DNA from: Cyclina sinensis
Lineage: Eukaryota > Mollusca > Bivalvia > Venerida > Veneridae
Assembly (NCBI GenBank): GCA_012932295.1
Contig: JAAONU010000008.1
Coordinates: 35,764,949 to 35,828,948, forward strand
Direction of reading: 5' to 3'
Length of the DNA: 64,000 bases
Positions 24,809 to 35,960 of this stretch are shown piece after piece. Positions within the stretch are counted from its first letter, which is position 1. Every line of letters begins with the position of its first letter. The notes beneath the pieces are model-generated. The model had not been told where the DNA came from, made no database searches, and saw nothing but the letters and a program-made list of their open reading frames with translations. The position numbers and the translations under genes were made by a program.

Positions 24809-27800
24809 GTAATTTCTTTTATTTTTGTTTGAACAGTTTGAAAAGAAGCAATATTTCTTAGAATACTTTTAACGTCGTCTAAAATATTCTGAAGTGGCCT
24901 TTCACAATATGCTATATTTTTAATTTGTTTAGCTTCCTTAATCTACAGGTAGCCAATGTTTTATTTGTTCGAACATTCATTTTGTATTGCTTAATATGTT
25001 TGCTTTGGAATATTACATTTGGTATTCATAATGAATTTCTAAGAGTTCGCCCTTGGTAAAGGTAAGCAGTTATCTATCGAATCTATATCGTGAATATTTT
25101 TTTAAGCATCAAATTTCTTACTTTATTTAGGCAGAAAAATACCTTTTCCCAAAACGGAAAAGAAAAAAGCCTATCTTGTTTCGTACTTCATTTATGTTGT
25201 GAGTAAATAAAACATTAAACTTTCGTATCATATTGTTTCATTTTAATGGTCTAGCTTTTGGTTGAATATTTCATCACTTGCATCAAATAGGTGGTAAAAT
25301 ATTTTGCTTTTTGATAAAGAATATCACACCTTACTTCAGTTAAGCTGTACCAATTGGTTTTTTCCGTTTTGGTACTGAATTGACTACGAGTTTTGAAAAG
25401 AACAGAATCACTGTATACATATTTCTTTTTATTAACATTTCATAATCGTTGATATAAACTATCGATCTGGATATATCAAACTGTCTGTATGGCATCCCTA
25501 TTGGTTAGGTAATAATGCTTTACGGGAAAAATTTCTTATTTCTTTCAATGATCTTACTGAAGTTTTGAAAAAATATTATGCACAATGTGATGTATCGATT
25601 AGGTTGAAAGCGAAATTGTTTGAACTATCAATCAAGAATCATCAGTGTGTGTGTGCGTGTATGTGTGTTGATGCTTTGCTGGTTTGTCAAGTTAATTTGT
25701 TCGTTGTTTCAAAATAATAATGACTTAATAAGTGAGTTAAATAGCCAATTTTTCCAGGATTTTGGATTAAACGATTTTCATCCGTTTTGTTAGATACGTC
25801 ATCTTTTTATTATTACCAAAATCAGAAAGTATAGCTTTTGGCGTTGAATACTGATATCTTATAATACTCTTAATTTTCAATGCCATCTGTCAGCATTAGG
25901 AACGAAGCACAACAGCACACATACACTGTAATATTACATTAATGGTGTTTTCACATTTTTTGTGAGATTGTCTTGATAAAGGACATGAATATTTATCAGT
26001 TATAGCATATGAAATAAAAACAACGTAATATGTTTTATTTAAAAGAAGGAGCAGTGGTCGAAGAGTTTAAGCGCTGGACTCCCGATCCGAAGGTTGCTAG
26101 TTGGAATCCCACCAGGTTGAAAATTGACAGTAACTTTCCGCATTCCTCACTTTCGGCGCGAGTACTGGTTTGAACCCAGGAAGCAGTCATCGAAAGGGAT
26201 TATTATAAGTTTCAAGAACTTGCTTCTCAATCGATGTAAAATAAATAAGTTTAAACTCTAAAACCTATTTGTGAAGATCCAATGTCAAGACACAGCTAGA
26301 GCTTTATAAAAATTTAAGAAGCAATTTTTTATACGGTAATTGGTCGCTTCTCTTGTCGGCAAATAAACATAAACAGGTCCTGCATCAACCCGTTTGGACG
26401 ACGAAGCTGAAAATGACATAGGATGTGTAAAGACTCCTTCGTGACTTAAAACCATAAGAACTCATATATTGTTCGTGTTTTTGAGAGTTTACTCATGCTC
26501 TTTGCAATTATATCCATCGATTGTCGTCATCTTCACACCAAAATTGATACGCCAACACGTCATATGATAGGACTAACACAGATATGATACTTACAACGTA
26601 TTTGACATAGAATATTTCATTTACGGCGCCAAAATATTAGCCAAAGCTAGGGTATTGTTAATAATTAATCATTCTCTACAATTTCACCAAGTTGCAATGC
26701 TGAAATTCTGCTTTTATTGTACTTCACTTCTAAATTATACTAATAACACACTTTTTCATTATAATATCATTACGCTATAGCTTAAGGATCAGAGAGAAAT
26801 TCCAGATAAATAGTCACTTGTGACGAACACAGAAACATTTTAATTAGCTTCTAATGTTCGTTTTAAAGAATAATATAAATGATTGACCGGTTTATTTTAT
26901 CATGTAAGGCGAGGGACACAGTGTATACATGAGAAATAGAAGTAGCTTATTTGTATAAAGGGAACAGAAACAATGTAAAGTGAATAAAGTAGTTGTAAAC
27001 TAACATTCGTTCGGGATGATTGCCTCTTTCTTTCGAAACCCAGTTTCGACTGGTCTATAAACTAGGTAAAATTAGAGAAAAAGTTTGAGGAAGAGAACTG
27101 CGGTTAAGTATACATGTATAGCATTGCTGGCACTCGATATTAAATTCAACCAGCACCGCAACGAGACCATTCAGGGTCGAGTTGATGGGACGAGTAAATA
27201 ACACGCCCTTGTCTGGTGACGTAACCTTTTGCTGGCATATGTTTACTACGGCGATGTACAGATGTGTGCACTTTTAAGCAGTATTCATATCTGAAATTAT
27301 CATTATGAATAACTCTGTTGATTTTTTTATTCATATCAGAGTCTTTCAAATAGCATAATAGCCGAGCAGAAACATTTTCTGAAGAAGTCATCACTTCTGT
27401 AAAGTTCTGAAAGAATAAGATAAACACTATAATCAACATACGAAGTGATGTAAATCGGGGTGTTTCAAATATCCTGTGCAAATATAGAAACACTATTCCA
27501 AATTTGAAGTATCTTTGTTTAGAGTACTCCTGGAATATAATCCAAATGTCCAGAACAACTAAAAAACCATTTTAGTCTTATGCAGTTGCAAAAAATTTAA
27601 AATCTAGCCCAATTAAACAATCAGCAATGAAATATCAAGCTACCTGTATGACAAGATTCTGACAAAATTTACTAAAATATTCAGCAAAACTTGATCAAAT
27701 TCAAGCTTCTCAAAACTACAAAAAAGCAAGAATTCAAATTATAAAAACATGTTTAACACTAAAAATTGTTCAACTTAAAGAAAAAAGATAGACATTTGTT

Positions 27801-30800
27801 ATGAGTTTGTGTCCTAGTCTAAAATTAGCTGCAAAATCAAGATGGTTAGTTAAAAATATATCCGAACAAGAACTGTCACTGTAATATGACTATGGCCCCG
27901 AAGTGGTGCTTTGACCTTTGAGCTGAGAACCAGTCATTGAGGGGTTAAGGTCAAATAAATATAGGTCAGTGGGAAGGTCTTGTCCAAAGGGATGTTGTGT
28001 CCAAGTATGAGGTATATCCACTTCCTATTGTGGATGTTATGGCCAAATGTTAAAGGTTTTGGACAATTGATCTTCAAGGTGAAGGTCATTCAGGGCTCAA
28101 GGTCAAACAAATATAGGTCAGTGGGAAGGTCTTGTCTAAAGGGGGATTGTGTCCAAGTATGAAGTAAATGCACTTATCAATATGGAAGTTATGGTCAATG
28201 TTAAATTATTTTTTTTTAGAATATTCGATCTTCTGGGTAAAGGTCATTTAGGGATCATGGTCAAACAAATATAATTCTTGTCCAAAAAGGTGTTGTGTCC
28301 AAGTATGAATATGAAGTAAACCAACTTATTGATATGGAAGTTACTAAGGTGAAGGTCATTCAGGGCTCAAGGTCAAACAAATATAAGTAAGGAAGAAGGT
28401 CTTGTCCTAAGTGGTGTTGTGTCCAAGTTTGAAGTAAATACATTTACTAATATGGAAGTTATAGACAATGTTAAAGTTTTTGGACAATTGGATCTTCAAG
28501 GTGAAGGTCATTCAGAGGTCAAGTTCAAACAAATATAGGTCAGTGAGAAGGTCTTGCCCAAAGGGGTGTTATGTCAAGTATGAAGTAAATCCACTTACTA
28601 ATAAGGAAGTTATGGCCAATGTTAAAGTTTTCGGACGGACTGACGGACTGACTGACGGACTGACGTTGATTGGAAAAATTATTTTTGCACATTAAATTTA
28701 TCTATATTAAATAATACAACACCGAATTACTTTAAAAAACGCTTACGACACAAACCGTTTTTTTGGAAAAAATCTAATGTAAGTGGTAGATTTTTACCTC
28801 GACACCGCTAAAAGGAAAACACGAAATTAATCGCAAATCAATAAGATAATAACCTTCATACATATATTATGTGAAAATATAATACTAACCTTTCTTTCCA
28901 GTAATTGTTTGATCGATGAAACTAGTTTTTATTAATATATTTTTAATATTTCAACAGCGTGATTCACTTAACAATGGCGGTCGCTTTTTTATGGAGTCAC
29001 GTGATCAGCCGTGACAACATATTTCCCGTTTCCAGACCATGCTATTTTAAAGATCCTGTTTATATGCTCAGCGGTAATGACGAATGCAGATAAAAGATAT
29101 AAGCTGGTAACCTGAATTACTTTTGTTGAAAAGACACTCGATTGTCTTACATATTTCGGGGTTTGGCCGAGGTGAGCGTCGTTTGTCGCTGTAAAATTAG
29201 TCTGACGTGTATCTGTTTTCATGATTCTGATACTAGAAAAACTGATTAAACATCAAAACAGAAATGCATCAAAAAGATTTGTAATGTTTTCTTTAGACCT
29301 ATGTACCTTATTTTAGGGGCATGAAACCAAAAACAATTTAATTTTTGGCCCAACCGTGAATTAACTACTGTGTAATATTACAATACTGCAGTGAAGTTAT
29401 TGAACAGCAATCATTTGAAAACAAGGTCTACCGTTACTAGATATTACTACTATATATAACAAAAATGGTTCACAAAATTAAGTTTCTTATCGTCATAAAA
29501 TACATCAAAATGTTCAGGTCTCTTATCTGATTTGCAAACCATAGCAACTTTTCAGGTAATATTTACAGAAACAATCCATTTGAATCAATACATTTGAGTT
29601 TGTTCAATAAAATTTGTAAACCGTCAGTTTAGTATGACACAGCACAGCATCGTCAGCAAATTGTCACGGTCTAGTGCTCAACTTCCTATAATTGTATAAA
29701 TACAACCCATGACAACTGCGTCAGAGAATCAATTCTTTGGCTCAGTGTTACAGTGTTGGCATGTCACGTGCGAGATCGGAGTTCGATTCCCGCTCTGGGT
29801 TATGTATTCTAAGATGTTTTGCATCTTTCTGTTGCAGACTTTCATGTTCGTAATTCATGTTAGTAAGATGGGGTCTTGTCTGGAATGACTCCTCCTGCAC
29901 TTAGTTGTAAAAATTAAAATAAAAAAGATAAAATCTTTCAAGATTTCTGTCTGGTCCTCTGATCTAAAATACACCACTCGTCATCATAAATGATAACTTT
30001 CTCAAGAGGGGAAGTGTTACGGTCTAGTGCAAACCTTCCTATAATTGTATTAATACAACCCCTGACACATGCGTCAGGGAATCGATTCTTTGACTCAGTG
30101 TTAGAGCGCTGGCCTGTCACGCGGGAGATTGGAGTTCGATTCCCGCTCTAGGTTGTGTATTCTAAGATGCATTGCATCTTTCTGTTACGGACTTCCATGT
30201 TCGTAAGAAAATAATATCATAAATATTTGAAATTCATTTTAATGTAACTGTATTGGCTTCATCATTATATAAAAAGTCGTGCATGCCGTTAATAAAAAAA
30301 TGAATAGCAAGGGGGGATAACGTTTCCACTTTCTTAACCCCCTTGAAGTTGCCAAAGTAGTTAGTTAGATTACCATTTAGGTGAAAAAAGCAGGGAATAA
30401 AAACTCCTGAGATTTTTTTTCTTTTTTTTTTTTAAAGTGAAACATTGTGGCACGTATACCATCGTTATGATTAGAAACGTAAAATCCGTCGAATATTAAA
30501 ATAATAACACAGTCAAATAAAAATATTAATAATTATTGTCTTTAAGGAAATTAAGCTGGAATTCATCCTTTTTAATTACGTGTATTTGAAAAAATGAAAT
30601 AAGGCAAAACAAGGATGGAAAAGATAGCAAGATTACGGACCTAAATACAAGTATTTCAATACAAATACTTAGTGCCAAACAGGATTTTTTTATACCGCAA
30701 AGTTGTGAGTTCAATATAATGATACTTCCAAGCATATATATTTTTCAAATAAGAAGACATAAATATTAATAATCTTGTTAAATGACATGCTTAAAGTTAA

Positions 30801-33166
30801 TCCAGATCAATAAAAAAAATCTTTAAATTAGCTATTTTTATCATTTTATTGTATATAACTTGAAAAACTATTCCTTTGTTTTTATACATTATTACATATT
30901 GATTGTTTTGTAAAAAAATAATTGCAATGTACACATTTCTTCACAAAAATTAAATTTGATTTCAAATAAGACATCTGGTCAAACTATTGTATCAACTATA
31001 GGAGTCCTGATATGAGTAATTTCTTTTAAGTAAAGATTTGCCAACGTTTTTTTACAATAAAAGCATAATAGGTTATGACAGGAAAACAATAAAAATAAAG
31101 AAGTAAAATAAAATATAAAAATGTCCGATTTCGAAATTGTTTATTACTGTTTTATAACAAAATCAAAATGAAAATGCTATTTTCAGAATTATAATCACAC
31201 AGAGTTGAGCTCATGTTGCCAGAAATGTTCCTGTCATTTGGGATGCACAGCTGTCGGAACGTGTTGCCCTGGCGTAAAATACATCGCACAAGAAGACACA
31301 AAGTACCTTTCATCACTTTTTATATGCAGTAACCTTAAGGAAGTGCTAAATTCTCCTAGAAATGTAACCCCATATAGTGAACCTGGTGAGCAATATCGTA
31401 TCATCCACAGATGTCCTGACCTGAATTCGTCAGATGCTTTTCCTAGGTGTGAACACCCAAAATTACTAGAAGATTATGTTGTTGTATCTGATACAGAAAA
31501 CAGCAATATCTTTAAAAACAAGCACTGTGCAGCGTGTCATAATGTAGAAAATTATGTTCTATGGCCTCTACGTATCACGTCATGCCTAGAATTGATGACA
31601 AGATCCTTTGAATCTGCCAAAGAAAGAGAGTCTTACATCTTACAAAACTGTATCCTTGATGCAAATCCTCCTGAGTCATTCGAAGTAGGGATAGCTACTT
31701 GTTATAGCGATACAAGGGTCATTCGAAAATGTAATGTATCTGGGAAATGGGATGCTTATGAAAAAGTGCTTGAGGAGGCATGCCTTGAGGAAAGAGAAAA
31801 CCAAAACACATTTTTCAAAGGAGAATACTCTGTACCTTCCAGTACATACGCCATTTATTCGAATGTTTACTGTTACCTTTGTAATATGAAGAAAAATGAA
31901 CACAACGGGGTTAAGCATAAGACGTGCGAAAATATTTCTAACGATGCTGGTAAAAGCCTGTTTTTACACTTTTCGGCTCTTTTGGACTTAAAAAGACTTA
32001 CGACTGACAAGCAGCTCAACAAAAATTACCGTTGTTCTTCAAGCGACGACTGGGACTATTTCAGCGTAGGTATTTTCAGTTTTGTATGCGTCAACACATT
32101 TGTAAAACAAATATATGTTTTGGTCTTAAAGTTTAAAAAAAGGGATAAAATTAAAATTTCCTTTCAGACTTTGCAAATAGAGTCACTCCGCCAAAGCAAA
32201 GGCGTACTCTTACGATTTTAAACAAGAAATAAATTAAAAATGATAGACAAGTGACAAGTAGAACAGCTTGATGAAGATTGTTTTCCATTGAACGTCAAAA
32301 TGAAATAACTCAGAGAGTATTTCTGTCTTCAACGTGCTATTTATAGTCTGACCTGAATGAAGGTGTTCTTTAAAATTGGCGGTGATTTAAAAACATATTT
32401 ATAATACTATCATGTATACTTTCAGAATATGTGTAGACCATTGCTGTGTTCAGTCGGTGAGGCACCAGTTTATGGTAGCTGTGAGAGTTTCGTGCTATCT
32501 ACAACAGGAATTGCTGTTAAGATCAATTTTGATCTCGGGTTCTATAAAGGTGACATTGAACAGTTATTGAACTACTGGAATCTTTTTGAGAAAGAAATCG
32601 ACAAACTTGTGATAAGAAAATGCAGGAAATGTACTGTAGCAACATACAAGGTAGAGAGCACATCCCGTCGATATATCAGGCTAATTGTGGAACTTCTTAC
32701 CACAGAAGATTGCTCTGTTACATACTTATTTGAGCGTATAAAGTGGCTTGCCTTGAGTGGTACACTCCACATTAGGTTAAGTGATATGAACAACATTTTA
32801 CACGTTTATTTGACTGTATCATTCGAACAATGGGTAAATATGACATATGTATACAGTGTTTCACAATCGAACAGATGTGACAAAATTATTGAGTTAGAGC
32901 GTAGCCATTTGCAAAACTGTCCGAGGTTTCTGATTCCACAGCAAGATTTGTTTGCAGTCACTGATTTAAGCAATTTGACACTCAGTGCGCAGCAAGATTT
33001 TGAGATTGTAAGAAGCAAGGGAAGTGAAATGATATCAATTTGTAAAGAAACATATTTTCAAATACAGTGGTCCGTTAACAATGCAGAAGCCAGGAGTCAG
33101 TGTTTTTCGACTGTAAGCAGCATTGCGTTCATTTTCGTGTATGAATATTGGTCGGGTATGCTCTGA
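24668..33166 (+). CDS. Secreted somatomedin-B-like cysteine-rich glycoprotein, copy A (three exons, 586 aa)
   Basis: Exons 24668-24808, 31187-32065 and 32426-33166 join in phase 0. Residues 1-18 are a signal peptide (MHVTLTFILFTFLAFSCA). Residues 61-74 fit the somatomedin-B spacing C-x-C-x3-C-x5-CC (CSCHLGCTAVGTCC). Two related cysteine motifs follow: 'FKNKHCAACHNVENYVLW' at about 156-173 and 'YSNVYCYLCN' at about 271-280. Exon 3 opens with CRPLLCSVGEAPVYGSC. Several N-glycosylation sequons (NHT, NVT, NSS, NVS, NMT, NLT) are present. There is no membrane helix and no GPI-type tail, and the stop is followed by AATAAA at about 33199. This domain order resembles the N-terminal region of expanded molluscan adhesion/Mth-like GPCRs, truncated before any seven-helix domain, so a secreted ectodomain or decoy is inferred. 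The ligand is unknown. Confidence 0.75.
26044..26260 (+). mobile_element. tRNA-derived SINE in gene A intron 1
   Basis: The head reads 'gcagtggtcgaagagtttaa' (A-box region), an anticodon-like arm 'ctggactcccgatccgaagg' and 'gttggaatccc' (B-box region), followed by an unrelated tail ending 'aaataaataag'. Copy B runs straight from 'ttttgtttaaaa' to 'cctattgg' near 43863, so the insertion followed the duplication. 'taaaa' flanks both sides. Confidence 0.7.
27146..27493 (-). CDS. Hypothetical secreted-like ORF within gene A intron 1
   Basis: A 115-codon minus-strand frame. Near its N-terminus is a hydrophobic stretch (MLIIVFILFFQNF at about residues 19-31), preceded by a basic segment, that could act as a signal or anchor. 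The remainder has three cysteines and a basic stretch (HRRSKHMPAKGYVTRQGR) and ends DPEWSRCGAG. No family is recognised. The matching part of copy B (44750-44830) covers only the C-terminal third and is disrupted, and the remaining two thirds lack a counterpart there. It may be a chance frame; no promoter or splice signals were identified. Confidence 0.25.
   Translation of the reverse strand: MFLYLHRIFETPRFTSLRMLIIVFILFFQNFTEVMTSSENVSARLLCYLKDSDMNKKINRVIHNDNFRYEYCLKVHTSVHRRSKHMPAKGYVTRQGRVIYSSHQLDPEWSRCGAG
27890..28672 (+). repeat. Tandem repeat, about 170-190-bp unit, ending in a (GGACTGAC)n run
   Basis: The phrase 'aaggtcaaacaaatatagg' or a variant recurs at about 27948, 28100, 28256, 28370 and 28522. 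It alternates with 'aaggtcttgtccaaaggg' and 'gtccaagtatgaagtaaa'. The array ends in 'ggacggactgacggactgac' at about 28633-28663. It is absent from copy B. Confidence 0.75.
29620..30420 (-). pseudogene. LINE reverse-transcriptase fragment, copy A, split by an insertion
   Basis: Minus-strand pieces correspond to the copy B fragment at 45340-45581. 30208-30420 encodes the remains of the 'KGVKQGETLSP' motif, and 29620-29662 encodes 'FADDAVLCHT', the catalytic FADD region. The 545-bp element at 29663-30207 sits immediately before the FADD codons. Confidence 0.65.
29663..30207 (+). mobile_element. Miniature element with direct terminal repeats carrying a tRNA-Asp-like core
   Basis: About 190-bp direct repeats lie at both ends (29663-29852 and 30017-30206), separated by about 165 bp. 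Each repeat holds a tRNA-Asp-like stretch; the right one includes 'gcctgtcacgcgggaga', matching the tRNA-Asp anticodon arm, and 'gttcgattcccgct' as a B-box. The empty site is in copy B near 45377. Either a SINE dimer or a TRIM-like element with a Pol III promoter in its repeats would fit. Confidence 0.6.
31187..32065 (+). CDS. Gene A exon 2 (SMB-like and cysteine-rich region)
   Basis: Acceptor 'ctattttcag', 293 codons, donor 'gtaggt'. The coding frame begins with NYNHTELSSCC at 31187. A frame reading on past the donor ends in a stop near 32221, but that tail is intron sequence and is not similar to any protein pattern. Confidence 0.8.
32426..33166 (+). CDS. Gene A exon 3 (C-terminal domain, stop)
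   Basis: Acceptor 'tactttcag', then 246 codons and TGA. It begins with the C-x4-C...G-x-C motif and continues as a mixed alpha/beta-looking domain of about 230 residues with sequons NMT and NLT. The last residues are SGML. Confidence 0.8.
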   Translation, partial: NMCRPLLCSVGEAPVYGSCESFVLSTTGIAVKINFDLGFYKGDIEQLLNYWNLFEKEIDKLVIRKCRKCTVATYKVESTSRRYIRLIVELLTTEDCSVTYLFERIKWLALSGTLHIRLSDMNNILHVYLTVSFEQWVNMTYVYSVSQSNRCDKIIELERSHLQNCPRFLIPQQDLFAVTDLSNLTLSAQQDFEIVRSKGSEMISICKETYFQIQWSVNNAEARSQCFSTVSSIAFIFVYEYWSGML

Positions 33167-33197
33167 CTTAGAATTTTACAAACCTTTCACAAAAAGA

Positions 33198-33208
33198 AAA
33201 TAAATAAA
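33198..33208 (+). terminator. Poly(A) signal of gene A
   Basis: 'aaataaataaa' contains overlapping AATAAA hexamers about 32 bases after the stop. Copy B has the variant 'aatataaag' at the same place. Confidence 0.5.
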
Positions 33209-34036
33209 AGAGTAGTTGTTGAAGAAATTTTAAGAGTCGCTTTTTTCATTTAGTCGGTTTGTCTTTACATGAACAGGACAAAAATGGTAGAGAATAAAAT
33301 ACACTGTAAATAATATGAAATAGAACAAAAGTATTTACTCGTTTTAATGTTAAGCAATACCAAGCATCTTTATTGTATGATCTCATATGTTATCATATAT
33401 GATAAACATAATCCAATACCTAAGCATTTGTTAAAAAATTGAAAAGTAGTGAATAATGTTTGCAATAGCATCACTCAAGGTTTTAACAATTAAAAAGTGA
33501 ACAATCCCTGTTATGATACTGGACAAACATTTGTCTTAATGTTCCTATTACTTCTGCAACAATTTGTAACACATACAGCTTTACGCCATTGACCATTGGG
33601 TGTCAAATTTATACATATAAAATATCTACCCCATGAGTAAGTTTTTACTGATGAAAGTGTGTAAAACTTACTTTATGATGTGTTTCTGTAAAAAAAACAG
33701 TAATTAATTATTATTATTTATAAACATTTTCTTTCTTATGCATCACTGGCCCATCTGTGAGTCAGTCACTTTAAAGTTTTTATTTTTTGTTGCATTTGCA
33801 ACAAGAGTTCTACATGTAAAGAAATACTTCAAACAATTTGTGTAGTTTCATAGTCCAAAGTTCATAGTCCATTTTAGGGGGCTTTCTGGTTCGCATATTT
33901 GACCAGATGATAGTTTATTCCCTGTCAAGACTGTCCTGATATGACCTTAGGTGTTGATGGGAATGTTAAACTTGAGTTTACTCATTCAGACCATCTAATG
34001 GTTCTGTCTTAAAAGCGTGGTAACGATGGTACTTAC

Positions 34037-34146
34037 GGTCTGGTGGATAGCGGATGCAAGTTCTGGCATAATAAGAACTGCTGTCTTTCATGTTTATTTC
34101 TGGGCTGAAACGTTTGTGGACCTCCACCTCGAGGTCACTGAGACAT
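34037..34146 (-). pseudogene. Dead duplicate of TRANK1-like coding exon 1
   Basis: It aligns with 5617-5728 and keeps the ATG, the donor 'gtaagt' and the upstream acceptor region. Codon 4 (TGG in the parent) is TGA, and a 2-bp deletion falls near the 3' end (110 against 112 nt), so it cannot encode the parent's N-terminus. No copies of exons 2-4 are present here, so only the exon 1 side of the gene was inside the duplicated segment. Confidence 0.85.
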
Positions 34147-35169
34147 CGTCTGTACTGTTTTCAAACCTATAAAAATAGATTTCCAGTATTATCAGGAAAA
34201 AACTAAAGATTTATAAACAGAACCCTACTTTACTGCTGTTTGACAAATATTATTTTTCTTGACATTCAGTTTCCAAACTGACTCAAAGAAAATCCCAGCT
34301 TTTGTATGTGTTTTATTGTCATGGCTGCCTTACACATATAGATTCCTTAATGTGTTACCATACATTTTGCATTGTCAGACTTGTATTTTTATGTTATGTT
34401 ATGTGCTAAACTTTGTTATTTTCTGCCATGTGCCAACTGTCATGTTAGAAACGACATCAAAACAATATAGCATTGACTTTGCAAAACCTATGTGACTCCG
34501 ATATTGGAATCAGACATTGGGCCGATATTAAAAACCATATCGGTCCAATATCGGACCGATTTGAATGCTTGCTGGGTGTATCCTCAGTGGATCAAGAATT
34601 TAAAAATTTTAACTTTGTGTGAATTAGTCACTGTATGTTAATTTCACTGTTAAGTTCAAAGACAAGAAAATAAGGTTGGGATATAGAAATGATTATATGT
34701 TCACATGTTTTATTTTAGAACAAATAAAAAGAATGTCAACTGAATGAATGAACATGACTAGTTTGTTGGTTTCCAATTTTTGTATCCTTTAGCAATTTTG
34801 CTTGTCTAAGGATCCTGGCTGCCAACTTTTATTTTAGACAGGTAGTGAATTTTTTTATTCAAATGAATACAATTTCCAAATAAATACTGTAGTAGCTCAA
34901 TATAAAGTTACTCATTTCCTCATTCAAACTTCAAATGTTTAAATGAAACAGACTCAAACAATCAGGTACATATGGTAATATATGTGCCTGAAAGAATTCA
35001 AAAGCAAGTTTTATCTAGCTAAGTGTAATCGACCAGTAATTCAACATGTCTTGTAAATAACAAAATATTCACAACATTTTAACACAACCCTTATACCCGG
35101 CGATTTTTCTGTGATTCCCTATGCAGTTTAATTTTCCAAGTTTTGATATGATGAATAGTTCACCCCACT

Positions 35170-35960
35170 ACTATAGTTCGGTGTATGTGCATCCGCTCGG
35201 ATCTGTCCGCTGTATATCTTGCTCATTCATTGAAGGATTACAAAATAATTTGGTACAAATGTTCACCTTGATGGAGTTGTGTGTCGCACACAAAACCCAG
35301 GTCCGCCGCTCAAAGGTCAAGGTCACACTTGGGGGTCAGCGCAAAACCCGTGTCCGGAGCGTAACTTCTACATATGTGGAGGGATTTTAATATAACTTGG
35401 GACAAATATTCTTCATAGTAAGGCGGAGTGTCGCGCGAAAAATTCAGGTGTCTGTGGTAAAGGTCAAGGTCACACTTAGGGGTCAAATGTCTAATAACAA
35501 AATAAAACATTCATTTGAGAGTGTAACTTCTCTATACATGGATGGATTTTAATATAACTTAGCACCAATGTTCTCCTTGTTTAGTTGAGTTGTCTCGCGC
35601 AAAATGAAGGTCAAGGTCACAAAAGGTTAAAGGTCAAATAAAAATATTAAAATTTGTTTGTTGGCGCTGTATTTTGCTTATGCTTTAAAGTATTAAGCTT
35701 AGTGGTCAGAGGATTTTGAAATTGTTGAGCCCCCTTGTGGTGAGGTCGACTTGTGGTTTGATGTATATGCGTCCGTCAGTCCGTGTGTTTGTCTATATTT
35801 GTCCGGTCATATCTTACTCATTCTTTGAAGGATTACAAAATAGTTTGATACAAATGTTCACCAAAAGCGGTATCGAGCGACTTCTGGATTTTCAGTCCAG
35901 AACGAAACATGGGTCACCGATCCGCCCCGATTATACATACTCCCTCAACAACTCGATATA
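35170..35960. repeat. Dispersed repeat fragments with 'aaggtcaaggtcacac' units
   Basis: Two to three degenerate units contain 'gattttaatataacttggga' and 'aaggtcaaggtcacacttgg' (35200-35650), followed by a second head at 35715-35870 ('ttgaaggattacaaaatagt') fused to the decayed SINE head at 35868-35935. The block is absent from copy A apart from the SINE. Confidence 0.6.

Larger units (their letters stand above)
5430..33650. repeat. Segmental duplication, copy A
   Basis: This stretch aligns by eye with 33840-48740 in the same orientation. Clear matching blocks are 5440-5830 with 33870-34230, 14990-15370 with 34850-35170, 16865-20010 with 35870-38366 and 41450-41560, 20030-20739 with 41590-42280, 24090-24830 with 42285-43005, 25230-27240 with 43030-44830, and 29090-33600 with 44870-48740. 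Copy A is almost twice as long because of insertions between these blocks. The edges are approximate. Confidence 0.85.

Noticed and set aside
28974..29090. Start codon in strong context (acaATGGCGG) as a first exon
   Set aside because: The frame stops after about 39 codons with no donor recognised and has no counterpart in copy B. It may be chance.
29745..29815. tRNA-Asp-like sequence as a tRNA gene
   Set aside because: Acceptor and D-arm pairing are missing, the same unit repeats at 30065-30150 and in part at 50400, and copy B lacks it. It belongs to a mobile element.
31676..31918. 80-codon minus-strand ORF and similar frames opposite exons 2 and 3
   Set aside because: They are antisense shadows of the well-supported coding exons; the same frames recur opposite gene B.
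32066..32221. Extension of gene A exon 2 by read-through to a stop near 32221
   Set aside because: A 'gtaggt' donor is conserved in both copies, and the read-through tails differ between copies and are AT-rich, as expected of an intron.
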